From: Paragonimus skrjabini miyazakii
Taxonomy: Eukaryota; Platyhelminthes; Trematoda; Plagiorchiida; Troglotrematidae
DNA length: 64,000 nt
Assembly (NCBI GenBank): GCA_014338405.1
Contig: JTDE01003987.1
Coordinates: 1-64,000, forward strand
Direction of reading: 5' to 3'
Part shown: in pieces, positions 47,726 to 61,819 of the stretch
How positions within the stretch are numbered: position 1 is the stretch's first letter
Layout: the number at the start of each line of letters is the position of its first letter
Translations under genes and position numbers: made by a program
The notes under the pieces: generated by a model
Database searches by the model: none
Told to the model about the DNA's origin: nothing
What the model saw: the letters and a program-made list of their open reading frames with translations, nothing else

Positions 47726-50700
47726 CTACTCATCAACGGTCACTTTCTCGAATGGCCTAAACCGCAATCAAAAGGGCCAAGCGCATGTATGGTGGCCGAC
47801 TCAGGGTAGTCAATATAATTTATAGCAAAACACATAACCCAAACTGGACATGTGAATTTACTCTTCATAGTTCTTCTTCACTGCATCCACTTGTCTACTG
47901 AAGCAGTGACCACCACACGTACAAATCCTCCCTTTAGGTTCAAAACAATTTACATCCAGGCTGCTGCTTAGTTTGTTATCATCATTCTCATATTTTCCCC
48001 TTCGTATCCGATAGCTGAATCCTTTAAGCTATGATTTCTGACATGGGAAACACTGTTGGTATGTTTATGTTGCCGCCAGATCGGAATATGCAAAATTTCA
48101 TTCTAAGAAACAGGATACAGTTGTATCTTCTCGTTGACATGTTCAGCTACTCTTAATTGGTTCTACGTATAATGTCGAAAGCATTCAAATATATTTCACA
48201 AAAACCAAGGGTTTCGTCATCTTGACACAACTTGAACTGAGCGGCTTGAATCCGTAAACTGCCTTGGATGCACAAGAATGGTCAAATCAAGAGCCGACTA
48301 GCGATGGCAGGTGGTTCTATTGTCTTGGTTTCACTGTTAAACCATTTGCAAGCATAATTATTATAAACGTTAGCAGTTTACCACAGATTACTATCTACTT
48401 TGAGATAACTCGGTACTAATCACTAGAAAAACCTCGAGGCTAGACGCCGCTTCCGCAAGGTTAATGGTTGTTACTGAAACTCGGCAATGAACCATATTTA
48501 TCACGACTAATACATATAAACGATGAATTTACCTTGTGCGACAAAACTGGATTGAGGAAGTATTCTTTCACTATTATACTGTGTAAAGAAATGAAACAGT
48601 CTGAGCTGAGTCATGTACTCAAAGACGACCTTGTTTCAAGCCGAGCAGCGCAGTGGGAAACAAAAAGGTTACATACGAAGTCTACGGAGTGAACGTCCAA
48701 GTTTCGGAAAACATACTAAGAAATAAACGGATTATCTATCACCCAACGTTTGTCAGCCAGACTTACATTCATTATCAAGACAATGATCGATAAGTTGACT
48801 ATTAGGTCATAGATATTGATCACCCCAGCAAGCAAAGACTCTTTGCATCCATGGTTAATATAACTGTTGGCGGGAGTAAAATTCATTGGACAACCGGTGG
48901 GATCAGTTGTAGGTGATTGCATACAACATGCCAGCGGATAAGAGATGTCTGCGTAATACATGGGGTAAAATAAAATCATTATCCATGAAAAAATGCTATC
49001 TGGAATCCGTTCCGTTTACATTCGATTATGATGAAACACACATTTTATATTAAACCTCGAAAATCCTATTTTAGGAATGTAACAGGTTTCTTAATTTTAC
49101 ATCTACTTGAAAAACTTTTTTAGTGGAGCTTGCAATGGGACATTTCCCTCAGATTATTTGGGAAAAATATCAAACACTGATTTTTGACCAACAGAGTGAA
49201 CGAAACAAGTGTAACTGAAAGAACTTGTATCAAATGAGTGTTATAAATAGTATGGGCAATTAAGGCGCTTATTTATTGAGTGTCTGATGGATAAATGTGA
49301 AGTCGTGTACCATAGAAAGAGAATTAAATTTCGATATACAATATTAATTAAGTAAATTAGCGTACTTTTATATGGACTTATGGATCTGAATACTCTAGGT
49401 TGCTTGATTGTAGGGGTTTGGTTATTTCCGCTTCAGCATAGCATACAACGTATCACAGCTTCTTTATTTACACCCGGCTTTGACGTAAAGATGCATCAAA
49501 CTAAATTCTGGCTTCAAACCGGCACATGCTTGTAAATAAATTTGTGATCGCCGTCAGCAGTAATTCAAAATATATTTCTTCCTATCCTTGAGGATCATAT
49601 TGAATAGCTTAAGATTCCAGGTAACTGTGCCGTAGGACATGAGACACGACCTAAAAACAGTTTAACCAACCTATCTACCAAAGCACGTGTATGATATTTG
49701 ATTTATATTGTTTCTTCACAGTTCCCTTTTTCGTTAGAAAAAAGTTGTTGGACGCCAATTCTACTTTACTGTATGCGAAGTTCCTAAACGGATTTGAAGA
49801 CGACTCAATATAATCTTTCTGTTTCTGATTACATAATGACTGAAATTGATTCCATCTGAATGCATCCTGATCGAATGTGCAGTTCCACCTTCACTTGTGT
49901 AGGTCACATGTATAGTTAACAGTCCGTAGGTTCCTAAGGTCCATAATTCCTTTATAATGAAACATTTCTAAATATTTCCTGATGATGATTGTGAATAAAC
50001 ACGTGAAAGTTTTGTTGGTTGTTTAGTTGGAATACATCGAAATGATGTTTTAATCTTATCTACAGAAAGACTAATCCATGTGCATTGCTTCTCTGTGTAA
50101 ACTCAATTTGGAAGCAGACTGTCTTGAGTTTATGCAATACCTTCGTAATATTCTCAAAAACTGATAGCAGCTTAACCCATATGGTTTGTCAGATTTCATG
50201 TTAATTGTCAAAACAGAAGCTATCTTGGTAAAATTTGTATCGTATAAATTTACTGAAACTTGAACCTACTTGGGAACGTCACCTCTCCCAGACTGTCATG
50301 AGGAACAAATGCTGCTGAGGATCGATGAAAATCCGCTCCATCGTTCAAACCACAACAGCTTAACTGTAAATTGTTCAAGTGCAATACAAAGAAGTGTATT
50401 ATTGAGAATAATAACAGTAATCCGTTAGTTATTGTATGGGTGCATATTTTTGATTTCACTTCACATTAATGAGAACTGTTGACTGAGCCATCTACTTTCT
50501 GACGGAAAATTAAGAGATACACAATTGTGTACTTGCCACTAAATTTAGACGCCTGGCCGATAGACAATGTTTTAAAACAGGCGGCCTCATTTGTCGCATG
50601 ATGTATTGAAATGGAGACTGTTTCAGAAGTCGCGTTCACTATGCCACATTTGACGCCACACAGTTAAAAAAATGGGCTCTACTGAATCGGTTTCTATCCA

Positions 50701-52216
50701 GAAGATCACCATAATATATCACTCCGAAATGTTTCTCCGGGTTTTTTATCTCTGCGGTGTCAATTAAACTCTATATATTTGCCTGTCATCTGCTGTTTAC
50801 CAAGCCTTATTTGTCTGTAGACGACAGGATGAGGAAGAAAGTGATCAAGCGCCGCGTTTACTAAACGGAATACTGATTTGTACAATCACTGAAATCGCAC
50901 GTGGTTAAATGATTTTGTCTTGAGTAATCCACCGTCCTTGGCACTGATCATGTTGACTCACAAGAATGGGTTGGATCCACGAAACTGTAAACGTTGTTCA
51001 CACTCGTTTACTGTCGGTTCTTGAACGTCAGCGTGTTCTATGACCAAATATGATCAACTGGGGTGTAATGAAATATTTGAGCTATTACTGATTTTATTTT
51101 GCTGGTTGGATGACATGCATCTACTCATTTTATCTTTCAATAATGTCCATTAGTACGAACGGAATGTAGATTTACTGTCAAAGACAAACAGAGGATTAAT
51201 TTGTTACTAAATATTTATACTACCTGGTTTGTGTTAGATGTTTTTCAGTTAGCTTCATCTCTATGACTATTCTGTTCCATCGTTTACTGGCTCAATTAGC
51301 AGTTAGTATCTTCTGTTGTGGTAGCACACCTAAAAATTCACCTTTTACAACGGCCATATATTAAGTAAGACTGAAACTTTCATGAAAAACAAAACGTGCT
51401 ATAGCGACTGTCTTACCACGGTAACTGTAATGTCTAACACTGGAAAAGTTACCCATATAAGCTCAATACCGTTTCAAGTTTAGTCTGTTAATTGTTAACC
51501 TCTGGTCACCTCTCATCACCTTAATTCGAACCATTTTGAGGTAGACTGGATTAAGTCAGCCGTCAGTTATTCCTGATGGGATAACAGTCCAGCAATCAGT
51601 ATGCACTGTTCACATCGGCCAGGCTACTTCTCAATAAATCGTGTTCAAAATATTCATTTAATTGGTTGCGCAATCCAGGTACTCATACGTCCACCGTGTG
51701 CTCAAAGAAGGAATTTTTACGCTTCTGAAATGCACGTAGTTGTTGAGGGTAGACTTTCAACGTAGCTGATATTTAAAGCACAGTGGAGTTACAGGTACCT
51801 AATTGAATCGTTGGACTTGTTGTTTATATTATTTCTTAGGTTATGCCATGTGTACGTCATGAGACCTTAGAAAGTTCTGTGTGGAGATTTAACAGATAGA
51901 CTATTTTTTGTCCGGAAAGTGATAAGGAAATTTAAGTCTAAGTGTAAACAATGAATACATTCATGGTTGCTGAGGATAAAGTATTTATCGTGACATGCAT
52001 TTTGTTTTCTTTCATGGCTTGAACCATCATGTGAATTTTACAGGGATCATTGATGGATGCATCCACTGCAAACTCAACGTCATCTTTCTGAATTAATTTG
52101 TCGAGATTGATAGGCAAAACCTAGGAAAATTTACAGTGCAGTCATGAGGAAACAGTTATGCTATTGTAGGAAAAAGACATCCAATAAAGCACAGTCTTTA
52201 TTGTTCAAATCGTTGG
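47726..52216. other. Stretch without recognisable gene
   Basis: Nothing recognised. Confidence 0.45.
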
Positions 52217-52640
52217 TTGCCATGCCACGCGCCCGCTCGCATTTATGATTTGAAATTCCGATCCACAATACACCCCTGGTTTCCGCATCCAGATCACGTG
52301 CACTTCTGTCCAGTTTGTGTGTGTGACCGACGCCTTCTGTCAGAGGGTTTTCCGCCTGTCTTTTCTTGTCCGTTGATCCGATCTCGTTGGGCGATGGCTC
52401 TTCCTGTCGCCCGTATTGGCCGTACTCTATCCGTTATGGGCCTTGGTCAGATTTCACGACCGCGTTGATATATTCCAAAGAGTGTTGAAATAATCCTGCC
52501 TCCGATCTGGTCGCCCATCCCATTTTACCTGCCATGTCTCGTCCGGTCACCCGTGTTCTCCGATCGCTGTGGGCTTTTAGACGTGTCTCGCCGCCACTTT
52601 GAGATATTCAACCGGCAGTTGAAATACTTTCACCTGTGGT
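52217..52640 (+). other. GC-richer island with an unrecognised 83-codon frame
   Basis: This patch has clearly higher GC and more CpG than its surroundings. An open frame at 52217-52468 encodes HPDHVHFCPVCVCDRRL and ends SVMGLGQISRPR. It could be a fragment of an older transposable element or an exon, but I recognise neither. A small Cys cluster (C-x2-C-x-C) is the only visible feature. Confidence 0.3.
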
Positions 52641-55600
52641 TGATTATTCCACTACACTATGACAACCTTCCGGAAATACACAACTGGACTTTGTTGTATG
52701 GTTCGATTTTAGCTTTGTGAGGGATTGGACAGGAACGCAGCATGTACACAGCACATTCATGGCATATTCAACAGCGGCGCTTATCTGTTTCCGACGAAAA
52801 TTGTCTGTATAATTTGACCATGCAGATAAAAGGGCTGGAGATAATTCCGTCCATATTTTTGAGCCAACCTAGAAATGAATTTGCTGAAGGAACTTGTGTT
52901 TACCCTTACCATCTTATGTATTTCAGAAAGACTTCCATAAAGCTGGATCCGCCTCATGGTATTTGCAAACATTGTCCGCCTGAAAGTGTTGAAATCAAGA
53001 CTGAGCAGAGAATATATAGGCTAGAAATATCCACAAGAGTTTACTTTCATCGGCTGCATAGTGAATACAGGTGCCAATCCAGTCACCTTCTACAGCCGAG
53101 GGGTATGCACTGTTAAAGATTGGAAATCCAAAGTCCACTGGCATTTATGAGCGTGAAAGTATTCATAGGATTCATCACTTGAGAACCAGATACACATCCG
53201 AATTACTACTTTGATTGCAGTGTCCAATGGTTTAAACGTGATATTTTGTGTCTGCTTCAATGTCAGTTGGTGTAAGAAACGGAGGCTAGGTGCGGCCTTG
53301 TTAGTAACTTCTGGTTTGGTATCTAACAGTTGCTGCTATAATTGCAGAGACCACAGAGTACGTCGTATGAAAAGTCTTACAGTGAGGAAGTATCAAGGTT
53401 GTTGACCATTGTATGTGAGCGGGTATTTAGCGTCGACCACTCTACGTTTGTGGAATGCTTTCACCGAAGTCATGGACAGTCCAGGTTCCAACGAGTTCGT
53501 CTGAAGGAGGCCTACAGGAATCACTGGCGATTTTCTTAACCAGATGAATACTGTGGCAACATTTGCGCATCCCAGTTAAAGAAGAACATGTCGGAGATCT
53601 GGATGGAAGAAGTAGACGTGAAAGAATGGCAAGGTATTGCGGACAGCCATGATGAATAGGAGAAAAAGAGGTTCTTCTTGTTACATTTCCGGTGAATGAG
53701 GAGGTGGGGCTGGGTGAACTAAAACATCAGAAGAGTGAATGTCTTGAAGCTGGTTGTGTAGGATGGATTGGACACCCCGTGCAAAGGTGTACTACAAGAC
53801 CCGCGAACCATATACTGCGCAGACGACCAAATTTATGCCCATTCATCACAAGCATTGTTCAGTTGGAGTATAACAGACAGAATATAACGGTTGAACGTTT
53901 GTTTGTTAGTGTGCAGTTAGCGAGGTAAATCGCGAGCTGCCTCGAAAACAACAAAACACAGGCCGCCTGCGACATGTAAGTAGATGATGTTCTATAAACT
54001 CTGCACCGTTCATTTACGCGATCTACTCGGATACCACGGATTCTTTGGCAGTTCAGTCACCCCACAAGAAGTGCGATTGCTCTTCTAAACGAGGGTGAAC
54101 GACACAACCCGTGCATTTGTTTAAAAGGAGCCGGAATTTTGTGGTATAGTTTTATAACTGAAAACTAGACACAACTTGTGAGTGAGGAACTTGTATCTTG
54201 GCTGCTAGTGTGTATGCTTGGTATCAATTGGTTGCTGATGTAACTCAGAGTGGAAGGGCTAAAGTAAACCGAGAAGAAAATTCCGCCCCACATTATAGAA
54301 TGAATTCTCAGTTGCAGATCTGGCTTAGATGGTGAACAAACTGGGATTGTTATTGAATTTTTATTACAGAATAATCACCTCAAATATGGTTCTGTAGCGT
54401 ACTAAACAAAGATGACACTGAACCACTAAACAGATGACCATGTGGCAAAGAATAGCAAAATTAGAATGAATTATTTTCCGGCACAGTATCTCTATACGTT
54501 GTGATCTACCACAGTAGAAATAATCGCACTCTGTTGAGGTATCAAAATGCAGCGACTTGGATTGATGGATTCTTCCGGTTCACGTAATGGTTTTCTTAAC
54601 AGAAAGCTGTAGTTATCCAAAGACTTGAAGAACACTTCTATTCTTCAGTCGTTCGTGTGTCTTTTAATTCTGTGGAACGTAATCATTTTATCATGAATGA
54701 TGCTCCCGAGGTTTCTTTAATACTACAAAGGTGTTTAAACCCTCATTTTCATATTCGTCTTCAGCTGGTTCATCATGAGACGTACTGCATTCATGCAACA
54801 CAGATTAAGTGAATGTGTCACTTTAGCGGAATCTGGCCGAATGACGAACGGTGATCAAACCTTCAAAATGTTGTACAAACTTCATTGATAACTGGAAATG
54901 AATTCTAACCTTTCTGTTTAAACTGTTGCCGTTAAACGGCACTCAGCGATTATCAGAAGCGGAGTAAGATAGCTAAGCTGGGTAGAAACAGTAGTTGACA
55001 GTAGTTGTGGTTACTGTTTAAAACTAGTGGTACCCGGATATATTCGGTTACCGGAGCGGTGCTGTAAATCAACTCGTCTTTCTGTCGGTCATGTGGTTGA
55101 TTAGGTTTAGATCATGTTGATTTTTCTTTCATTACTGTGCCAATTATGACAAAACGTTTTGTATGCTAGTACATGACCCGACTGATTCCAATGATCCTTA
55201 TCATTCAACAGATATTTTTAGATGAGTTAAAGTACTTACTTCCCGAAGCGTTAACCTAAGTCAAACATCAGTATGTAAGACACCATATCCAGTGAAGCAC
55301 ACCAGACAGACAATGGAAAGAGATCTATGAATGTGTCCGTTCTCTTGAATTGAAAGTGAACCTTTTCAGGTCCTTCCTGACAGAGTACATCCAAAAACTG
55401 TTAGGAGGCGCATATTCTAACGAAGCAGCAAAGTTGAATCACGTCACATCGACTGATAGATCCGGCTTCGAGTTAATTGATATGTTTTAACTCACTCAGC
55501 CTATTAAGCTCACTCAGATTGCAGCTGTGAGATTGAACGCCTGTATATTATGTGAACTGTTCTCACGAGTGCAGTTTATAATGCCCTTCTGTAAGGTGAT

Positions 55601-58600
55601 TTGTCCTCCGTTGAACCTATAAATTTAGAGCCTCTGTGGCCTAAAGGAACGCTGTTACCGCACCTATCTTTTTTTTCGATTCTGGGTCACTTATCGAGCG
55701 CGTTATATCAAAAACCCAAAACACTCTGTACAGCCTGCTGTTCACCTTACTCGCCAGTCACAAGTGAAACATATAATATGTTAGGGAAGTAATTGGGATA
55801 AATGATTTCATTCATTGAAGAACACTGATACAGCCAGCTGGTAATCGTATCACAAAGTGGTGCGTCTTGTTCATGGCAAATCTTTGGCAAAATACAGGTG
55901 AACTTAGTGAATTTGAAGAAGTGAATTAGTGGTTAGCGTAGACATTTGGGTGAGGGATGTGTCATTTTGATTTGGAAGTTACTCTTACTTATGATGAGGG
56001 CTTGATTTTCGAAGTATTGTTCAGTGGACGTGTCAAAATGGACGTCACCATTCAATTCCGCTGAACTGATGTGATGCTGTAGTCTGCGCAAATTTTGTTC
56101 ACGTAGGTCATTCTTGTTTGTTTGCAAGTATCTTTAAATCCGTTGCTTCCGCCCCACGATCGTTTATTTCCACGGCAGTCGAATAATCAGCTAACTATAG
56201 GGAACAGTACGCTCAACTGGAAGAATGAATGTATTAAGGTCCTGTCGACAATCACCCTGATATGACGTGGCGTGGGAAGGCTGATTAACATTACACTTGC
56301 AGACTACTCGGTCGTCAGCCGTCTATTCAATTATTAAATACAATGAAGGGGTCAACAGCCCAAAAGTGGTATTTAGGTGTGATAGTGGAAAATTACATTC
56401 ACGTATCCGTATATACATGTACGTCCGAAATTCGCAAATCATCTGAAATAGTGCTCATACCCGTTGTCCCTGGATTGCTGACTGTAACAGGTGTGGTACA
56501 ATGATAGCTTTCCGACAGACGGTGCTGCTGAGCTATATTGTCAAGCAGTTGATGATAGTGTTGGAAAACTGGTGTGTATTCCAATCATAGCCCAGTTTCA
56601 TTAGGTGACACTAAAACGTGGTTCTCATGGAAATTATGGTGTACTCAAAAAGAGTGACAATATAATTAACATATTATAGAGGTTACTAAAGAACTTTTTG
56701 GACATACTGATCTCTCTTTTTGAAAGATACCAACAGGGGATTGGGAATTTGTACTTGGTGTTGATTTGTCCAGTATGCAGTTTTATAGACCATACAACTT
56801 GGAATGGAAAGTCTGGCTACTCATCTACTTTTAAGTAGTGTAATATGTTTACTTTTTCTACTGGAGTAATTGCAAGGGATGAGCCATTTTTAGTTTGACG
56901 GTGCTAGCTGGACCTGAACAGATGTTCAGTTTGAAGTAAGGTGCAGCCCAATTAAGGTGGCTGATGATTTTGGGGCTTCTGGGACGCCAAAAAATAGGTG
57001 ATGAGTGAATTTTATCGTGAAACTTTTCAGTTACAAGTGAAAAAAACATAACTCGCTGCCGACTTTGAAATACTCCATCCGAAGGTGAGGCCATTGAAAA
57101 GAAACGAATTTGTTAATGTGTTTTCTAGAAGTCCAACCTTGCATATATTTCTCCATTAACATGTAGGTGATACGCTTCTTATGAATTCAAAGCCTACTTT
57201 GTTACCCCGTCTTAATTGTTCACTGGCATTTTGAGAAAAAAAATTGTGCTATTGGCAAGACGTCTCATTTTCTAACCCTCGAAGAATTTGACATTGATCG
57301 CTTTCACTCTCTATGTTTACTTCGTAGTACAGCTTTCAGTTTTTGTTCTAGCATCAAGTACTTCATTTTTAAATAGAAATCTTCCGGTCTTTTCTAGAAA
57401 CGGTAAATAGCGATGGTAATGTGGCGAACTAAACATATGAAAGTGATCAAAGTTGGGGGGGAGACATTATTCTTACATTTCCGTGATAGCTCACTAACCT
57501 AGAGACAGAAATACTGTACAGTGCTAGGGCCAGTTGCACATACATAACTACTAAGGAGCGGCCAATAATGTTGACCGTGAACGTTAAGGAGGAAAGTGGC
57601 ATTCGTAAGCCCAATGTCGATAGCCTCTCTCGTCGTACGAGCGCAAGCACTTCGGTCCACATGGTTTAAGTGACTATCATTTATAGATTTATGATACTCT
57701 GCAGTACAGAGTTTGACTAGATGTCAGTTGTAACAACTAGCTAGGGGTAATTTTCAATGATGAACAATCCAGGAATTCAAACGTTGAGTCAGAAAGCCCA
57801 GTCCATTATGAAAACTCTCACCACGGAAGTCATAAATTTATTCTGGTTTATTTAAATTCCTTCTGAATAGTTTTGCTTGGTTCGATGGTATGGAATCTGC
57901 CAACAAATCGTTGGGGGTTCTATCGGAAAGAGCATTCAAAGAGTAATCAAATTTGATGTCAATTTTTTCACTGCTAACGATGTCTTTATTGTGAACTCAT
58001 TAGTAGACTGTGCGTACCTGATTTCTAAAGCGGCCTAAGTTGTGTTTACTGCAAACTTGGGTACCGTTTGGATGAAATAAGAACAAAAGTGGTCTGGGTG
58101 GCACTAATTTGCCTCAATATCCTTGAGAAACGATACTCTTTTCATAGATATTCAGTACTGTCTACACTGACATTTCCGTTGAGCAACAGGTGTGTCTCGA
58201 TTGACTCGTTCATTGTTATGTTCCCCTACATTGACTTACGTATTCTGCTTATTAAAATTCAACACCTGTTCAAAAAAAATTGTTGTAATTACAAATTAGT
58301 AGACATAAATTCCCTTTTTTGACTGTGTGGCGCGGGTTGATAACGGATCGCCACTCAAAACAATGTGACTGGACTTTGATTGGCTGAAATCTCTCAAATC
58401 ATGAAACCGTTCCAGCTCAATCTAATTACGGTGGTGGATGACTTCCGTGTTTGGGTATCACTGTTGTGAAAATTGTAAGATAAATTGGGGATTGAATACC
58501 CAAAGTTATTCCCCAATTCCTAATCAACCCCGAAGAAACCCTTTACTAAAATCAGACTGGTAGCTTCATAAACTCTGCAGCCAAGTCACATTTTTTCCGA

Positions 58601-58794
58601 GGGTACAGTGCAGATCAATTTCAAAGCAGTTTCACATTAACCGTCTTCTTATCCCGAAGTTGTTTTCTGTAATTTCATATTGTGCAGTTAACTGTGTCAT
58701 CAGTCAGTATAGCAAAAGTGTCCAAATTACGAGGTATACACATTTAGCGTTAAAGCTCCGCAACATATTAAAATATACTTACCACCTTGACAGA
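52641..58794. other. Stretch without recognisable gene
   Basis: Several short frames (for example 52742-53116, 124 aa, plus strand) carry no known motif. A hairpin with 9-bp arms AATTGGGGA and TCCCCAATT lies at 58483-58518. Confidence 0.42.
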
Positions 58795-58980
58795 GGTATG
58801 AACTACTGATTGACTGAAAGAACGATAGTACATGAGTTTGGTGCCTTCATTCAATGGGGCTTGGCGGACCAGTCGTTGGGATTGTGAAGGGTAGGGCTAA
58901 CTGTGAGTGGTGTTCAATTCAAATTAATCAAAAGTCCTTGAGGTTTACTAGTATTCCAACTGTCGTTCACAACCCACCAG
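58795..58980 (+). repeat. SINE-H copy 4, degraded 3' part
   Basis: It aligns with the 3' part of the copy at 59737: an ACTACTGA block at the place of the hammerhead core (here ACTACTGATTGA, already broken), then GGGATTGTGA, AACTGTGAGTGGTGTTCA and AATTAATCAAAA. The tRNA-like head is missing and the ribozyme core is destroyed. Confidence 0.55.
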
Positions 58981-59065
58981 AAGCCCAAATGTTTCACGCT
59001 TAGGACTCTTCTAAATTATAAATGTGCCACACTACTTATAAGTCATACAAGTTCATTGCTACACA

Positions 59066-59310
59066 TTGGTTTTGGTGAATTACAACGCAAACTGCATAAG
59101 AAATCCTGCTTGGACAGTCAGTCCGCTGAATCACTTGGTACAATCTTTTTGGCACAGCTGATTCGGTGGGTAACTGAGGATAAATGTGAAATTCCTGAAC
59201 TCTTGGCGTGACCTCGGAGCTCAAGCTGGCGAGGCGCTTGCCGAATTTGGGCATTCTACCTCTCTCACCGGTTCGCATCTAGCCGAAGTCAGGATTTTCG
59301 TAAGTGGACC
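59066..59310 (+). repeat. SINE-T copy 3
   Basis: The best-preserved copy of the family. The 5' body includes AGAAATCCTG, CAGTCAGTCCGCTGAATCA and TTCGGTGGGTAACTGAGG. The tRNA-like domain spans 59210-59290 with acceptor arms GACCTCG and CGAAGTC, an A box GAGCTCAAGCTGG and a B box GGTTCGCATC. The tRNA-like part is at the 3' end of the repeat, the reverse of the usual SINE order. Confidence 0.78.
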
Positions 59311-59736
59311 TCACTCATATTGCCCAAAAAGTTTAGTATTTTCCATGGTTTCAGTTTGCAGAAAAGTGCTAGTCATGCAGTCCTTCACTACAGTTAAAAA
59401 CATAGTCGCCGAACTTCCTTTAACGGTGAGCGGGCAGTCCGATCATCGCTTACAAACAACTGTGAATGCGAAGGCTATAATCAGTTGTATGTTTATCAAC
59501 TTACGCAAAATATACTTCTTTGGATTCAGTGGATTAACGGTTGGAAGTCAGCCGATCCACTTTGCCGAAATCAGTCGATCAAGTCTAACAGTGATTGGCC
59601 CGGTCAACGGTTTTACGAACACTAGACAAAACTATATTGTCTGATTACTGATGAGTAGTAGGGAGTTCGGTTTTCGTATACTTGATCTCTATTACTCACA
59701 AGCAAAAGTGGCTCATTCAAAGTGGCATTCATATAT

Positions 59737-59990
59737 GATAATTCGGTCGTATCTAATGTGAGGTCAGTGGCTCAGTGGTAAACACGGTTGCCTCATCAAA
59801 GCGTGGCCGGAGTTCTAGTTCCGGCAGTGGGAAGGATATGCACTACTGACGAGCTGTAATCAGAGTGAAACTCGAATGGAGCTGACTGGAAAGTCTATGG
59901 GATTGCGACAGCTGCGATCAATTGTGGGTGATGTTCAGTATTTATTGTTTGGTTGAAATAATCTCGCTTGATTCAAACTAACATAGGACT
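59737..59990 (+). repeat. SINE-H copy 1: tRNA-like head plus hammerhead ribozyme
   Basis: A short leader (TCGGTCGTATCTAATGTGAG) is shared with the copy at 63346. Then comes a tRNA-like head with A box TGGCTCAGTGG at 59768-59778 and a T-arm 59807-59824 whose CCGGA and TCCGG stems pair perfectly around a 7-to-8-base loop. About 15 bases later a hammerhead ribozyme core begins (59846). The 3' body has GGGATTGCGA and GTGATGTTCA blocks shared with copy 4. The element should be transcribed by RNA polymerase III. Head, ribozyme and body in this order resemble the schistosome Sm-alpha repeat. No direct repeat was found at its ends. Confidence 0.75.
59840..59885 (+). ncRNA. Hammerhead ribozyme, SINE-H copy 1
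   Basis: The catalytic core is complete: CTGACGAG at 59846-59853 and GAAAC at 59867-59871. Helix II between them pairs G-T, C-G and T-A with one mismatch around TAATCA. Helix III would be the two pairs of AC with (G)T around a TCGA loop, as in the consensus of the three copies. In this copy the helix III partner reads AT, and the base before the expected cut is G, so the cleavage site (which needs U-H) is lost. The helix I 5' strand GCACTA is intact, but its partner is mostly lost. The core is preserved, but this copy is probably not self-cleaving. Confidence 0.68.
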
Positions 59991-61819
59991 CTACTACCTA
60001 CCAACACTAAAACGTAACCCCATGGATCAACGTGGTGAACTGTCAGCGGGGAATGTGCATTAATGTGTTCGTTTTTTGGGGATTGAATAATCAATTTTGA
60101 TAAACTGACGCAATTACGCATTAACTGCTGACAAGTATATGACATTTTGCTATAAGTCTACTTGTTGGGTTTAATATTCGTTAAAGTAATCCCAGTGGTT
60201 CAGGCTTCACCGACAATATCAATAAATGCAGAAATATCTTAATAAAATCAGCAATGAAGCTAAGCCCAGTGGTGGTTATTTTAAGATTCTAAAATATTTT
60301 CAATCACTGACGTTTTATAGAGCTACCGGTGGAAAATTATCTCATGATACGAATTACTGACCTGCTCCATGATTATAGTAAGTGTGGCGCTGTGTACTGT
60401 TTGACTGTCTATCGACACATATTGATTAACTTGTAGTTGTAGAAAATCTTCAACAAAATGAAGTCTCTGAAACGCAAGAAAACAGCAAAAAACAATTAGA
60501 GCAATTTAGTATATTGTAAACCAACATAGTGAAAGACGTTATGGGCAAGTTTAACATACGAGATAAAAAATGCAGCTTACGGTTGAATTGTCTGTTTTGA
60601 AATTTTGTAGCACATTCATTGCATTTCCACCACACGAGGCGGAAACAGTAGGTCCCTGTAAACACTACTGAAGTGGCGCACGATGCTTAGTGTAGACACC
60701 TCTGTTTGTCGCTTACTAGTTTATGAGACAGCTACAAACAATTGAACGACTTCAGTCTGTGAGCAGAGGAAATGCTACAGTAGAATGAAAACTAACATAC
60801 TTTGCAGCGCTCCAAGCGGCAGCATCACCGAGATCTAGAGCAATCATTTCTAGATAATCATTTTGTGACAGTCCACCATTGTAACACTTGTTCAGAAATA
60901 TTCAGTTGAATTTCTTCGGGTTGCTTGTTGCTGAAACAGCTATCTGCTTCATTGCTGAGGATCACCAAGATTAGCTACTTGGTATAACAATTGTGATACC
61001 ATGGTGGACGTTCTGAAGTATACATGCTAACTAAAATTGCTGATCCATATCAGCAAACAAGAAAATCTTCAAATTGTAAGTACAAAAGTCTGTGTTACTG
61101 AGGGTTATGTGGCAAATTACAGTATAAAACTGTGACTAACAACACCCGTGAAAATGACGAAAACCTAGCAGACTAAGATTCCATAGTTGATTTTCAAACT
61201 ACTTGCCACCAGGAATTCCGATCTTCTGCAGTCATTGCATTTTTAAGTTTAGACTTCAATGCAAACTTGCTTTCACGTATGTATGTAACCAATCGAAGGC
61301 TGGCAATCAACATTATTGTATATTGCACTTCATATGCTTCAACCTATTATTGTAGAGCATATGACAGTCGGGTTATCACAAAATTCCATCATGTGGATGT
61401 CTCGACTCTTCACTCCCGTTAATCTTTTCATGGTTTTCCTCGTCTTAGTTGTTATGTAAATTGATAGTGATTCTACCACACACATACACCATTCTGTTTT
61501 GTATTAAAGTTGCATCTGGAGTGGTAAACATACTGCCCAGAACACAAAAAGAGACACCTTTTGTTCTGTCCACAGTTACAAATATACAGTTGGTCATGCA
61601 TCGACAAGATTCCCTCAGATAAAAAAACGACAGCTGTACGGAACATTGGGACCATTAATCCAGCATGATGATCTTATTTCGTCCGTGTAAAGTTATAGGA
61701 TGACGCTAACAAAAGTAAAGTGAATCAACAAAGTGCCACTAACTCTTGTCATAATGTACGAACTAATGGCAGGATTATCTGCTATATATTCATCAGAGCA
61801 GAAAGAATACATATTGCGA
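59991..61819. other. Stretch without recognisable gene
   Basis: Nothing recognised. Confidence 0.45.
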
